Assembly (NCBI GenBank): GCA_014706295.1
Contig: JACSVZ010000022.1
Location: 8,326,830-8,390,829, forward strand
From: Lycocorax pyrrhopterus obiensis
Taxonomy: Eukaryota; Chordata; Aves; Passeriformes; Paradisaeidae
Length of the DNA: 64,000 nucleotides
Reading direction: 5' to 3'
Part shown: in pieces, positions 1-12,000 of the stretch
Numbering within the stretch: the stretch's first letter is position 1
Layout: every line of letters begins with the position of its first letter
The notes under the pieces: model-generated
Told to the model about the DNA's origin: nothing
Seen by the model: the letters and a program-made list of their open reading frames with translations, nothing else
Databases searched by the model: none
Program-made: the position numbers and the translations under genes

Positions 1-3000
1 GCAAATTCTAGCACGAGTGTTTATTCATGCCAGGATCTAATCCAGAAACTCGCTTTTCTTTCTCAGAGGATGTTTTATCTGATGAGACCACAGACAGTGA
101 TGAGCAGGCCGAGCTCAGGCTTCACCCAGCTGAGCCACACTGGGAGTGCCTGCCCACTGGAGGTGCCTGCATGGGTGAGGGGGAAGAAAGAGGGTGCCTC
201 TCAATTGTCCCAATTGCCTCAAAGCTCCCTGATCCAGGGGAACAGCCTCCAGAGAGCCCCATTATTTTCCCTCTTTGTAGGATGAGTCCATCCCCTGAGA
301 GGAGAAGGAGAGGTGCTCCTGCAGGTCGCAGCCAAAATCCCAGTGGGCAGCTGAATCCCATCACCCCCAGACCAATGTAGCCAGCAGTGATTTAGTGCAG
401 GGAAGATCCTCAAGGAAATAAATAAAGAGAAGGAGGTGGCCCAAAGGTGAGGAAGGATGAGCTGCAGAGCCCAGAGCAGGGGGACCTGACATCCCTACCA
501 GAGCCCTGCACTTTGGATAAATATTTGAAGTCCCTGTAAACAAAGATCTCACTTGGGAATGAGGAGAAGCACTTTCACTTCTCCCCCAGCGGTATGGGAA
601 AGGCGAGCGCCCTGGCCAGCAGCCAGGCAGGGGAGTGCCCCATGGGACATGCACAGGCAAGGGATGGAGGTGACAGTGGGCAGGGGTCACCGGCAAACCC
701 AGCTCTGACCCTCCTGTGGGTCACCCGTGGGTCTGGGGTGGCCTTGGGGTGATGGGACCCTCCTGGGTCTCCTCTTCCAGCATGGGAGCACCCCCCAGCT
801 CCAGATGCATCATCACCTTCAGCCTCAGACAGCAGGCACTGAATGAAGAACGTGCCCAGTGTGGAGCAGAGCGCAGGGTTTCAGTTCCATGCCCCTGTGA
901 GCCTCCACACCCCAGTGAGAACAGCCCCATTTTCCTTCCCCTCCTGCACCCCCTGTGCCTTTGGCCCCTTCTCACCGCAGGGAGTTTCCATTGCTCCTCT
1001 CAAACCGCAGCCCCATGCTCAGGAACCTGAAACCTGTATTTGCTGGAGAGAAGAAAATCAGATTGTAGGAAATGCAGCACATGAAAAGAAACAGGGGGAG
1101 AAGAGGGGGGAAAAGCAAAGCCATTTTTTATTGCTTGCAGAGTCTGTCCATTTTCCATGGCTGTCACATCCCCCTTCCACAGCCAAGACACAACGGAAAA
1201 TATGTTTGATTTTTTTTTCCTGGCAGGTACTTGATTTCTGTTGGTTTTTTTTTTTTTTTAAAAGGCACCATCTCTTCTCCCCAGCACCACACAAATCCTC
1301 CAAGAGCCCAAGGCTGGGTGAGAGCTGGGGTCTGTAGAAGGGAAGGTGAGCTGCTTGTTTCTTGAGGGAGATGACAGGACCAGGTGGGTAGAGAGGGGGC
1401 TCCCAGCCAGACCTACTGTTTCTGCCTTGTTTTCCTCTACCTTCCCCTCTTTAAAGAGATCAATTAATTGATAATTAATAATTACTATTGAATTAATTAT
1501 GTTGCTTAATTAATTTTAAAAAAATAATAATTAATTTTATCTCGTTCAGTGGGAGCAGCCGAGGTGTCAGCATTATGACACCCAGTCCCAACACGGCTCA
1601 GGAGTGGGGCAGAGCTCTCAGGAGGCCAGAACTCCTGCAGACCTCCAGCCACATAAAAAAAAGAGAGAGCAAAAGGTGTGCTTGCCACAGGGTTTGATTC
1701 TCTCCCTGGCAAGGACCAAGAGCATCCCCAGCCAGGGCCACTGCCAGGCTGCCTGGCCACACACAGGTCTCAAGCCATGGCCATGAGCACAGACTGGACC
1801 TGCATCCAGAGAGGAGACAGACTTGTCCTGCGAAAGACCCAAATTAGGACAGACAAGCATCAGAAAATGGCCTTTGAGGAGCCAGGGTGGAGACAGCAAC
1901 ACTGGATATCAGCCAAGCAGGAGGGGCCAGCAAGGCAGAGGCAGCAGGACCCCAGGTTCAAGGCTGGACCAGCCCCACCAGCACCTGCCTGTGGTGAGGA
2001 GCCTGATAAAAGCACAGAGGGCATGGGTGCACCCAGCAATGGGCAGGATCGACACCCAGGAAAGAGTAAGTCTGGAAAAGGGTGAAATATGGGAATTGTT
2101 GAGACATAAGGCATAAGGTTATAGAGGGCTGAAGGTGTCCTGGGCAGAGCAGTAAAGGCAAAGAACGCCGTCACTGTCCCTGTGGGGCTTTGCAACACAC
2201 AGAGCACCTGCAGCGGCACAGCCCCTGATGACCTCGACAAGGCCACTTCTCCAGGGTCCCCCTTTTCAAGTGACCCAGGAAGAGGTGGCAGAGCAGAACC
2301 CATCCAATGAGACCTCACTAGGAAGAGGTGAGGGTGCCCTGGCCTGCAGGGCCACCAGGATGGATTTGGGGATTGTTCCAAACTCAAAAATTTCAGCTGC
2401 TATTTTTTAAGAAAAACTTAATATTCTTCATGGAAAGCAGCTGGATTTCTATTGATTTAAGCCAAACCTCACATGCGGTGTAGCTGGCATGACCAGTCTC
2501 CCTATTGATGCTCAGAAACGAGCATAAGGAGGAAGAACAAGGTAAAAGCAAAATAACAGATTTCAAGTGTGGGGACACATTGTTTTGCTCTACTCCATTT
2601 GCTTTCCATTTCACAATCTTCTGGGAGCTGGCGAAGCTGGGACCTGCCCCCATCCTTGGATACAAGCACAGAGGTGAAGATATTTCAGCCTTTGAGTAGA
2701 GTAAAGGGAAGCACAGAGCTGCCCGGTTTTTTCGGGAGGACCACGTGTAACGGGGCAGCGTCCGCAGGCAGAGCGGAGCATTGCCAGAGCAGTGAGAGAG
2801 CCGCTCATCTGCCGTGCAGCTGCGGGCAAGTGCCGTGTCCGCACACCTCACGCTTGGAAACACCGGCCAGGAAAGCTGGGGGGGCTGGGGCCATTTGCAC
2901 CCTGCTCATGTCCTGCAGCAGGGAACCCTACACAGGCACAAGGATGGTTCTGGTGCTCGGGCTGCCTCCGCCGAGCTCCACGCCGGCAGTGCCTGCATGT

Positions 3001-4149
3001 GCCGAACTCCCCGCTCCCGGGGTGAATCCCTCTTCTCCCTGGGCCGTGCCAGCCCCTCTCCATCCTGCCCCAGCCTTGCAAGCGCCCTGTCACCCTGCCC
3101 ATCCTCTCTGGGAACGGCAGCGGTGCTTATGCAAACGAGGAAGCGAAAGCTTTGCTGTGCTTTTCCATCGTGCGCGGACGGCCGGGGCTGTGCGGAGCCG
3201 AGGCGAGGCCAGTGCCAAGATGCAGCGCTGCCAGCCCGCCGGCCGGCCAGATGAGCCGGTTTCGAGTTTCAACCGCAAGCCACGCGAAGGAACGAACGAA
3301 ACCGAGGGGCAGTGAGACCATGACCTGAGTTCAACTTTGGGGGCCGGTGTCTCTCCAGTCCTGCATCCCCCCTTCGACCCTCGCCATCCCACGGCGGCCC
3401 TCGGCCCTGCGAGGAGGAGGTGGTGCAGGAGGGTCTGTGGGACTCCGTGGTGGTGGTGCCGGTGCAAAACCTCCCCATCTCGCTCCCACAGGCGCGCTGG
3501 GCTGATGGCCCAGGAAATGCTTTCATTTTAAACAGAGCAAGGCCCTCTCTGAGACAGTTCCTCCCCAGCTCCCACACTGCAGAAAGGCTTCGATCGATTT
3601 AATCTTCCAATAAAACCTCCTGCAATTCTTTCAGTTTTTTTCTCCGTTTCCTTTCCCGTTTGAGCAAACAGAATCGGATCTGTATCTCGCCAGCAAGACA
3701 CGGTCTCCCTTCCACCCCCGTAGCTTTGCTTGTGATCTGGAGGCTACCAGCAGCAAACGGATTCAGGGAAACAGCACTGGTCCCTTCCTTTGCCCTTGTC
3801 AGTTACCTGGGGCTGCTCTAGCACTGGGGAGCAGAAGGAAATACCTGACATTCCTTCTCCATGCTCTCATTTCTCAGGCAGACCCCGCACAGGCCACCTC
3901 GCGGTGCTCCCGTTAGATTCTGCAGGGAGATTTTCTCTTTCCAGACACGCCACGGACTCTGCCTGTTCCCCCCACCGAGCCGGGCAGGCGGCTCTGCCCG
4001 AGGTGACCTCGCAGGCACGGCCCGGCTTTGGGAGCTGGCAGGATGGACCGAGCGGGATGCAGGGGACACGGGAATGTCCTGCTGCTGGGCCGGGGTCTGG
4101 CAGCAGCACTGCTGGAGGGAGAGCGGGGAGAGAGGGACAGTGCTGGCAA
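1..4149. other. Non-coding flank, no gene recognised
   Basis: Open frames here are short, occur on both strands and have low-complexity composition. I see no run of exons with consistent splice phases. An A/T-rich patch at 1,455-1,545 is full of TAATTA/AATTAAT words of the homeodomain-site type. A poly-T run lies at about 1,246-1,259. A CpG cluster at 2,900-3,420 is listed separately, and an isolated AATAAA follows it near 3,609 on the + strand. By analogy with mammals a divergent gene (MROH8) might be expected on this side of RPN2, but I could not find one. Confidence 0.6.
3120..3420. promoter_or_regulatory. CpG-dense segment, possible CpG island
   Basis: This stretch has a high density of CG dinucleotides in a flank that is otherwise CpG-poor, including the runs around 3,165-3,300. 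Such density in a bird genome usually marks an unmethylated promoter or an orphan island. No start codon with a recognisable product follows it on either strand, so a promoter role is only an inference. Confidence 0.35.
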
Positions 4150-4319
4150 GGGAGGAGGAGAGGAGAGGAGAGGAGAGGAAGAGGGAGAGGGAGAGGGAGA
4201 GGGAGAGGGAGAGGGAGAGGAGAGGGAGAGGGAGAGGGAGAGGGAGAGGAGAGGGAGAGGGAGAGGGAGAGGGAGAGGGAGAGGGAGAGGGAGAGGGAGA
4301 GGGAGAGGAGAGGAGAGGG
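4150..4319. repeat. Purine microsatellite, (GGGAGA)n flanked by (GGAGA)n
   Basis: About 170 bases of almost pure purine on the + strand. Pentamer GGAGA units lie at both ends and hexamer GGGAGA units in the middle, with three shortened units interrupting the array. It keeps all three frames open and so creates long spurious reading frames on both strands (Arg-Glu-Arg-Glu, Gly-Glu or Ser-Leu-Ser-Leu proteins). Polypurine mirror repeats of this kind can form triplex DNA. Confidence 0.97.
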
Positions 4320-7300
4320 TTTCAAGTCTTTATTTATATTTTCCCCTCTGCTGCTGCTGGCCAGCAGCTGTGCACAGCTCCTCCAGCATCTGGAGTCTCT
4401 TGGCCACCGGCTGGGGCTCTTGGAGGACGTGTGCGCTCGTGCACACGCTGAACTGCGGCACGCCGGGTGAAGGGAGGAATGCGGCTCTGGCCGGAGCCGA
4501 GCGGAGGCTGTGCCGCCCGTGCGCAGACAGCGCCGGCTCAGCAGCAGCTCCAGCTCCACCTCTCCTTCTCCTGCCTGGCAGATGCTGCCCGGAGTTGCCT
4601 TCGACAAGGGGAAGGGTGCCAAGGTCTGCTGGGGGTTTGGTGCAGTCTCCGGGCCGGGTGTGGGGCTGAGGCAGGTGAGCCAATGGGGCCAAGCCAAAAT
4701 TTCCATCTCCGGCCCCATTGCTCCACTCATGGTTCCCAGATGTGGGAGACAGTGGCCAGCATGAGGAGTGTTCCTGCAGTAAGGTTTGGGAGAAGCCCAA
4801 ATCCCAGGGAAAAGCACAGCTGGGGAGAGTGGCTGCTGCTGGCAGGGTGTTCGGAGGTGGAAAATTTCCGATTTCATGTACCAAGCACTGGGGAAAATGG
4901 GGAAAATCCTCTACGCTTGTGTAACAGCCATCATGAGAGCTAGAAGACAGCAGGGTGCTGAAGTCTGGGACCCTTCTACCCTTCCAGCTACAGCACCAGC
5001 CATGCCCCCCTTCGGTGCATGTGCCGGGGGAGGTGTTTCGTGGCCCATGGGTTGCTCGGATGTAAACAGCAAAATAAATTGTTACCCCAAGTTTTAGAGG
5101 GATGTCACACCACCTGAGCCATGCTGCCCTTCCCTGCCCCACAGGGCCCTCAGCTGCTCTGCCTCTGCCAGGGGATGTGGTGCAGCTGCCCACGGGCACT
5201 GGAGCAGGGCAGGAGCGACTGGGAAACCGCAGCTCCCTCCCAGTGCTGGCGCTGACCGAGCAAACCCTGGCTGTGCAAGCCTTGGCTGGGGCCGCAGCCT
5301 ATTTTTGGAAGCTCTTGAGACTTCCAGGGATGGAACCGCCTTTTTTTTCCCTTCATTCACAGACCGGGTCATTTTGATTTGTGACGTGTTTGTGCGTGGG
5401 TTTTTTATTGTTGTTATTGTTTGTTATGTCCTGCCTTTTATTCATGGCATCAAAGAAGCAGAACTGAAAGGCAGAGGAAGCAGAGGGGAAGCTTTGGACT
5501 CGCCTGTTTGGGGGAGCAAAAGCAGCCAGGCCGCAAACACGGTGGGGACATGAGTGTCTCTGCCACGAAATGTCTGTTCTTTGTATCCTGCTGGAGGCAC
5601 TTGCCAGATGCAGGGATGCAGAGGGAAGGAGAGGAGCCAGCAGGTTTCCACCTGGGCCACAGCCTGGTTCCAGGCTGCCTGGTGGGGATGCTGGGGAAAC
5701 TGCGGCTGTCCAAGAAACTGGGCTCAAGGCTGAGTGCTCAAAAAAGGACCAGTCTGCCTCTGACTAGGGGCGTTAGACTACTGACTCCCTTTGCCACCAG
5801 CTCTAAAGTTGCCCAGACCTGAATTTTTCTTGCTGGGGTCCTTCCTTCTCCCTGCTCCAGGTGCCACCCAGGTCCCATCTCTTGGGAGCTCCTGATTCTG
5901 CAGCAATCTCCCCAAAACACAAGTGCAGCTGTTCTTCCTGGAAGGCAGCAAAGGACCCAGAAAGAGCCAGGCCACAAGAGACCCAACTCTGGGTAGAATT
6001 TGAACCTCTCTCTGTGGTGTGGATCAGACCTTGACCTCTCTGGTGACAGCAATGAAGGGCATAGAGGGCCACCTGGTTTGTGACCCACTGCAGATGGTGA
6101 CACTAATTTGGATGTCCCAGGAGAGCCAAACCCTTGGCCTGCCTCAGGGGACAGCTAATTGCACTGGGGATCCATGGAATGCTCCCATGGATGTGATTCC
6201 TCATGCAGCCTTGGTCACAGCTCTTTCATCCCTGCTGGGCTCTACAGCCTTCCCCAGGAATCCCCACCTCCCTCAGGCGCTCGTGGGGAAGGCAGGAGGG
6301 CCAGACCTTTCCCATGGGATCAGGGCTGACTGGCTCTGCAAACCCCAGGTCTCCTCCTGAGCTGTCCCCATGGAAGGGGTTAATGCAGGACATGGCATCA
6401 CCCTGGCTGGTGCACGCCCTGACCCAGGCCAGGAGAGGGGACACCAGGAGATTACATCAGGTGTTCCTCTTCCTGGGGCTGGCTTGCCCTTTCTTCGCAC
6501 TTCCCGCATCCAGAGGTGCTCAGAGGGGCTTGCAGTTCCCCAGGGATCAGATCCTCCATCTCAGCCAGCTCAGCGGGGTCATGGCCAGCACGGTGCCTCG
6601 GAGCTGGGCTGTTCTGGGCTGCCTGGGAGCCGAGGCAGGAAACATAAAAACAGGCTGGGCTGTGCTTGCCAGGGCTGGGGCTGCAGTGGCTGGGGACTGC
6701 CACGTCTGTGAGCAGAAACAACGGGGCCTAAATATGCTCCCTCCCCCTTGCCCCCCCTCATCTTTCCCTGTACGGCCCCTGGGCTCACAGGAAAAGGGAG
6801 GAGGGGGTCTTGGGGAATGTTCTGGATGAATCTCAGGGGCACAAAGGCTCAAGCTCAGCCAAGGAGCCGTGGTGGACAGTTGGGATCCCACAGTGAGAGG
6901 AGTGGGGAGTCCTGGGGGTGTCTCTGCAAATATGCCCCCCTCCTGCTGCACTTTGTCTCCTTGTCCCTGACCAACGCTCCAGCCAGATATCCAGCTCATC
7001 TCCACTCCCAGCCACGCATGGTGGGACAGTCCTGCACCATCCCCCAGAACCACCAGGTTTTGTACCTCCACGGAGACCTTGTCCTTGGGGAAAAGTGTCA
7101 CGGGGGTCCCTGGCAGGGGAGCAGTGAGGTTCCTCTCAGCTAAGGGGATTGGAAGTGGCAGTGGAGCAAGCTGGGCTGGTGGGGAGCCCGGTGGGGGCAG
7201 GCGCTCCACAAGGAAAAGCAAAACTCCCAGGCTGTGTCCGCAGGGCTTCGCGACATGTGAAAGTGTTTATTTCATTGGATGGGGATGGAAAAACAGAGCC

Positions 7301-8869
7301 CCAGCAGAGGCAGTGGAACAAAATCTCCTGCAACAACCCCTGGCCGGGAGCTGCCAGCTCCCATTCCTGCAGCACGCTTCTGCTTGGGACCCGGCGCCGG
7401 AGGTCCGTGGCTCCCAGCCCCTCCAGGGAAACAACAAAGACCGGGAAAGGGCAATAATGAGTCTGCCAACAATTAACACGCTTGGGGCCAGGCTCTGCTC
7501 AGTTCACCCAGCGTAAAGCTGTGACTGGCGGTGTTTCTCCAGGGAGGCTTCAAGCAGGCTTTGGTCTGGAGAAGCAAATGCAATAAAATAGTTGAAACCT
7601 CTCTAAAATAGTGGGATGGAATGAACCACAGAGCAGAGGGGAGCAGCAGGTAAATCCCACAGGATGGCATTACATGAAAGTGCCTGTTGAAGTCTTCACA
7701 GCTGATGGAAGACTACATGGAGCATCTCTGCACCTTCCACTTCTCCAGATGGGCTGGCAGAGAAACGCTGGCACAGGACACCTGTACTCCCACCATGGGA
7801 CATCAGACCATGGGGCATTTGCAAGGCTCTTTCTGCAAGAAGAGCTCAAGGTGCTTGGCATGTGCTCGGAGGTGAAGCCTTGGAGAACAGAACCCAACTG
7901 GGGCCCACCGGGCTGGGTCTTGCGCCGTCCCAGCAGCCGCTGCACCAGCAAGGAAGAGTTACGTGACTTTCCCAAGCTCCCCAAGTGACTCATAAGCAAG
8001 GCCAAGCCAGATGTCAGAATCCTGACTCTGGGACCGAGTGGTCTTGGGACCTCCCAACTCTTTGAAACAGCAGATGTGCTGAGAACCAGACTTGGCGTTA
8101 GTGTCCAGGCTGGGGAGGAAAGAGAGGAAGGAGGTAAAAGAGAGATAATGCAACAGATTTGAGGTGGTGAAAGGGCCCATCCAGAGTTCAGAGGTCGGTT
8201 GTGTTTCTGTTTTGCCTTTTGCACATGAAAGCAGCCAGACGGAGAGGCTCCAGGGGAGATGTGCAGCCATGCTCCTTTCAGCCTTCCTCACACAATCCCA
8301 CCACTCCAACCTGGCAAAAACCTCCTAGAGAGGAGAAGGAACAGTTAGAGAAGATACCAAGCACCTTCATTGCCTAATAAATTCCTGGCCTCTCCTCTGG
8401 GAGAAGCCTGGGTGCAGTGGATGTCAGCAAGGGGGAGAGCGGGTAATGTGCAGAAAGGGAACAAGGCTGAGAACAGCCTTCATTTCCCACCGGCTGCAAA
8501 ACAGCAGCTACGGATATAAATATGTGTGTACATACATCTAGAATGTGTCTGGAAACTCACAGGGAGATCTGGCCAGCATGGCTCCACATCACTCCACCAG
8601 ACACTTTACAGAGAGAGCTGCACTGTAAAACTGTGTGGGATGGAATGAGATGGGATTGGGGCTCCCAGGCTGAAAAACACTTTTTGGCCCTCACCAGGCT
8701 CCCAGTCCCTCCCCACAAGGCCCACCCATGCCTAAGCAAGCAGATGATCTCCCATGCCCAGCTCCTGCACAGGCAGGGGAAGCTCAGACCTGCCTTCCCT
8801 GCCTGCTGCTCTCCTCGTTTAGTCCTGGGAAACCAGGACAGAAGGTGAGGAGAGAACAAGGGGTGATTT
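4320..8869. other. Non-coding flank, no gene recognised
   Basis: GC-rich sequence with many overlapping short open frames on both strands. None resembles a known protein or shows a coherent exon series. A short poly-T run lies near 5,340 and T-rich GTT triplets follow near 5,400. I see no repeat with a clear family assignment. Confidence 0.55.
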
Positions 8870-9085
8870 TCAAGGAAGACGTTTTTTCCAGTGAGGGTGG
8901 TGAGGCACTGGTACAGGCTGTCCAGAGAGGTGGTGGATGCCTGATCCCTGGGAACACTCAAGATCAGGTTGGATGGGGTTCTAAGCAACCTGATCTGGTC
9001 GAAGATGTCCCTGCCCACAACAGGGAGGTTGGACTAGATGGTCTTTAAATGTCTCTTCCAACCCAAGCCATTCTGTGACTCTAGT
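8870..9085 (+). mobile_element. CR1 LINE, 3' end fragment
   Basis: The sequence follows the familiar avian CR1 3' tail in order: a segment like 'gtgaggcactggtacaggct', then 'caggttggatggggttct', then 'ggttggactagatggtcttt', ending 'ccaacccaagccattctgtg'. The 5' part of the element is absent, as is normal for 5'-truncated CR1 copies. Divergence from the consensus I remember indicates an old, inactive insertion. Confidence 0.9.
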
Positions 9086-12000
9086 AGAGCTGAAAAGACA
9101 AACATACAGAGCTGGTTTTACTGTCTGATGTTTGTTTGGAGCAAATCCCTCAAGACCACCAGATCTATCGGGGTGCAGACCTTAAGACCCGGCACTGGCA
9201 TGAAGGAAGTTTGTCCCTCTCTGCACTGCACTCACAGAGCAGAACATGTTCTTTATTTCACAAGTTAGCACAACCCACTCCCACACCTGGAGCACGTGCT
9301 TTGCTCAGCCTGAGAACTTCCAAATCATTGGGGAGGTTGGTAGCTCAGTTTCCCTCTTGATGCTTTGGCCATGAATCTTCTTGGTTCCCTTGTGGCCACA
9401 GGGTTGGGAAGGGAAAGGTGGAGTCCTGGAAACATCCCGGGGATGAACAGAAGGCTAAGAAAGTTTCCAAGATGGAAGCCATCCAGCATAAATGTAAGGG
9501 TTGGGCATGTGTGTGGTCTCCATAAATTAATGCTACTAATTGGCTTTAAAGGGACATTACAAAGACCATGGTCAGGCCCCACAACCAAAGTGAGCCCACA
9601 TGATCTGTGTCCAAGAGAGGCCAGTTCCTCACTGCCCATCACTCCCTGTAGGGTGAGCAGCTGAGAAAAATCCTTCCTGACACCTTCTCCAGAGATTTCC
9701 CTCCTGCTCCCTCCTCACCACCCTCCAGTGATATCTGCCCCTGTCAACACACACACACTTGTTTGAAAGCATGCTTGCAAAAGAGAAAAATCTCCGAAAG
9801 TAGCAGGTGTCCTTAAGTCCTGTCAAAATACATCAGCGCTGTCTCTGGAGCACGGCTGGCCCTCGGAGCCTGGCCTGACCCCGGGATCCAGCCGCGCCAG
9901 GCTGGTCCCTGCAGCAACGCTGTAATTAGGGCTTGGGAATGAGCAGCACCAGCAGAGCGGAATTTGCAGCACCGCCCGGTCCTGTTGCCTGCCCCATCAC
10001 GGTGCAATCCCAGGGGAGCGTGGCAAGCAGGGCCCTCACCTCCCAGAGGAGCATCCCCATGGCCCATGGGGAGCAGTGGGCACCTGAGCACTGGGTGTTT
10101 GGCAGACAGGCACCCCCAGAGCCACGGGGGCCCCGAGGTGTTGGTGGGGCTGCAGAGGTGGTGGGGAATGACGGCGAGGAAGGGCTGGGCGTCCCCCGGG
10201 GAGGGGAACAGGACGGTCAGACGGGTGTCTGCAGGGCAGCTGTTTGTTTTCTCACCCAGAATTAAAGGAGCACGATGTGTCAGGGAAGATCCCTCATTCA
10301 AACAGAGTCCACTGTAAATCTTCAAGGGCTGGACTGCCAAAGAGATTGAAAAGGGGTTAAGCACTCATTTCTCCGCGGCTGACAGAGTTCAGCGCATGTA
10401 GCCTGGAGGTTCTCCAAGTAGCCTGATGTTTTATGTCTTTGGGATGTTTTTGTCTTCCTTCAGTTGTATTCAGTGCTGGTATTGTGTTTATATCAGCAAA
10501 ATTCTGGATTATTGCCTCTTTTTTTTTTTTTTTTTAAACAAACATCTGCTGCTTCTGCTTGTAGCTCATCGTACCACTGCATCCTGCCAGCGGGGAGAAG
10601 CTCTAAGTAGGATGTGGGTGGCAAACATGATGCTCCATGGCAGGCAGAGAAGTTCAGCAGAGCTCAGCCTGCTGCTGTTCTGAGTGACACAAAACAAACT
10701 CGCTCTATCTCAGCTGCTCCTTAAGAAAAGGTACTGCTGGATTCAAATAGGGAATGAGGTGAAGCTTCCCGCTCTGATGGATTGCAAAGCCACAGGATAG
10801 AGACCTTGAGGAGAAATAGCTCTTGAAGTGCATTTTGGTCAGGTCCCAGAGTACCCCACGGCTGGAAACTTGGTGGAATCACAGCCCAGAGGAGAGGGGC
10901 TGGGCTGGCAGGTGGTCGTGTGGCATCCTCCTGGATGCTGATCTGCTTGGAACCAGGCATGCACGGGGTGGAGGAACTGCTGCATTATTGTACCCACAGG
11001 ATTTCAACAAGGGCTCCCCGGGGACATGGTGCCTTGCTGGGAGATGGCACAGCCCAATCTGCTGGGGCTCCCACCCCCATCCAGCTTCCAGTGCCAGCCC
11101 CACGCCTCCCAGCTCTCCTGCCAGCTCCCCTGCACTACAAACCCCGTCACCTCCCCGTCCCAGAGCAGATACTGGGGCATGAAGCCACCAGAAGCCAAGG
11201 GAGCCCATCACCCCTCGTGGCCACACACACCACCCTGCTGCCATCCCCTGTTCTGCATCCCGAAACCAGCGTATGAAGAGGAATGTGAGTAAACACGGAC
11301 CCCCCCGGCCCCCTCCCATCCCAAATTCCAGTGAGTGCCAAAGAGAGGCCACTGATGAGCAGGAGCGGTTTCAGTCAGCTCCGTATTTACTTATGAATTC
11401 CAGCCAAAGAGGCGACAAAGGTGCTGGAGACCTCCCACCAACAAGGCTTTTCACCCCTCACACCCCAGCATCTCCTCCTGCTGCCCAAAGGAGCAGCTCC
11501 CTGTGTGCCAGGTACAGTTTCCCTCTGCTCAGTCATTTTCCCTTTGCTCCTGTCTGCCAGTGCCTCTCCTTGCCTGCCTGCCTATCTTTCTCTATCCCTT
11601 TCTTTCGGCATTTGCTGGAAAAAAAGTTTCTACATAAGAAAATGCGATCAAATCAAAAGAGAAATTGAAAGAAGCACCTTAAAACTTGCTAGACGGCCGT
11701 TTTTTGTGCAAGATCAAGGGCCAAATTCTACTTTCATCGCACTGGACGAAAATCTGGACAATCTCTCCTTGAATTAATGGCATTCCTTTGTAAGGGGAAC
11801 AGAATTTCGTTCATTTGCACCTCATACAGCAGCAGAGGGGCCATTAATCCTTATGGCTTCCAGTCACGTCTGCCCCAGTTCACAGCTCCAGCCAGTCCTG
11901 CATGGGAAGTCCCAGATCATTTTCTAGCATCCTTCCTTGACTTGTCAGCTCATGATAAACAGCATCTCATCGCGATCCCAAATGTACAAGCACACTGAGT

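Noticed and set aside
3867..4877. 336-residue - strand open frame
   Set aside because: Its centre is the translated GGGAGA/GGAGA repeat (Ser-Leu and Ser-Pro runs), and its flanks match nothing known. The repeat removes stop codons in every frame.
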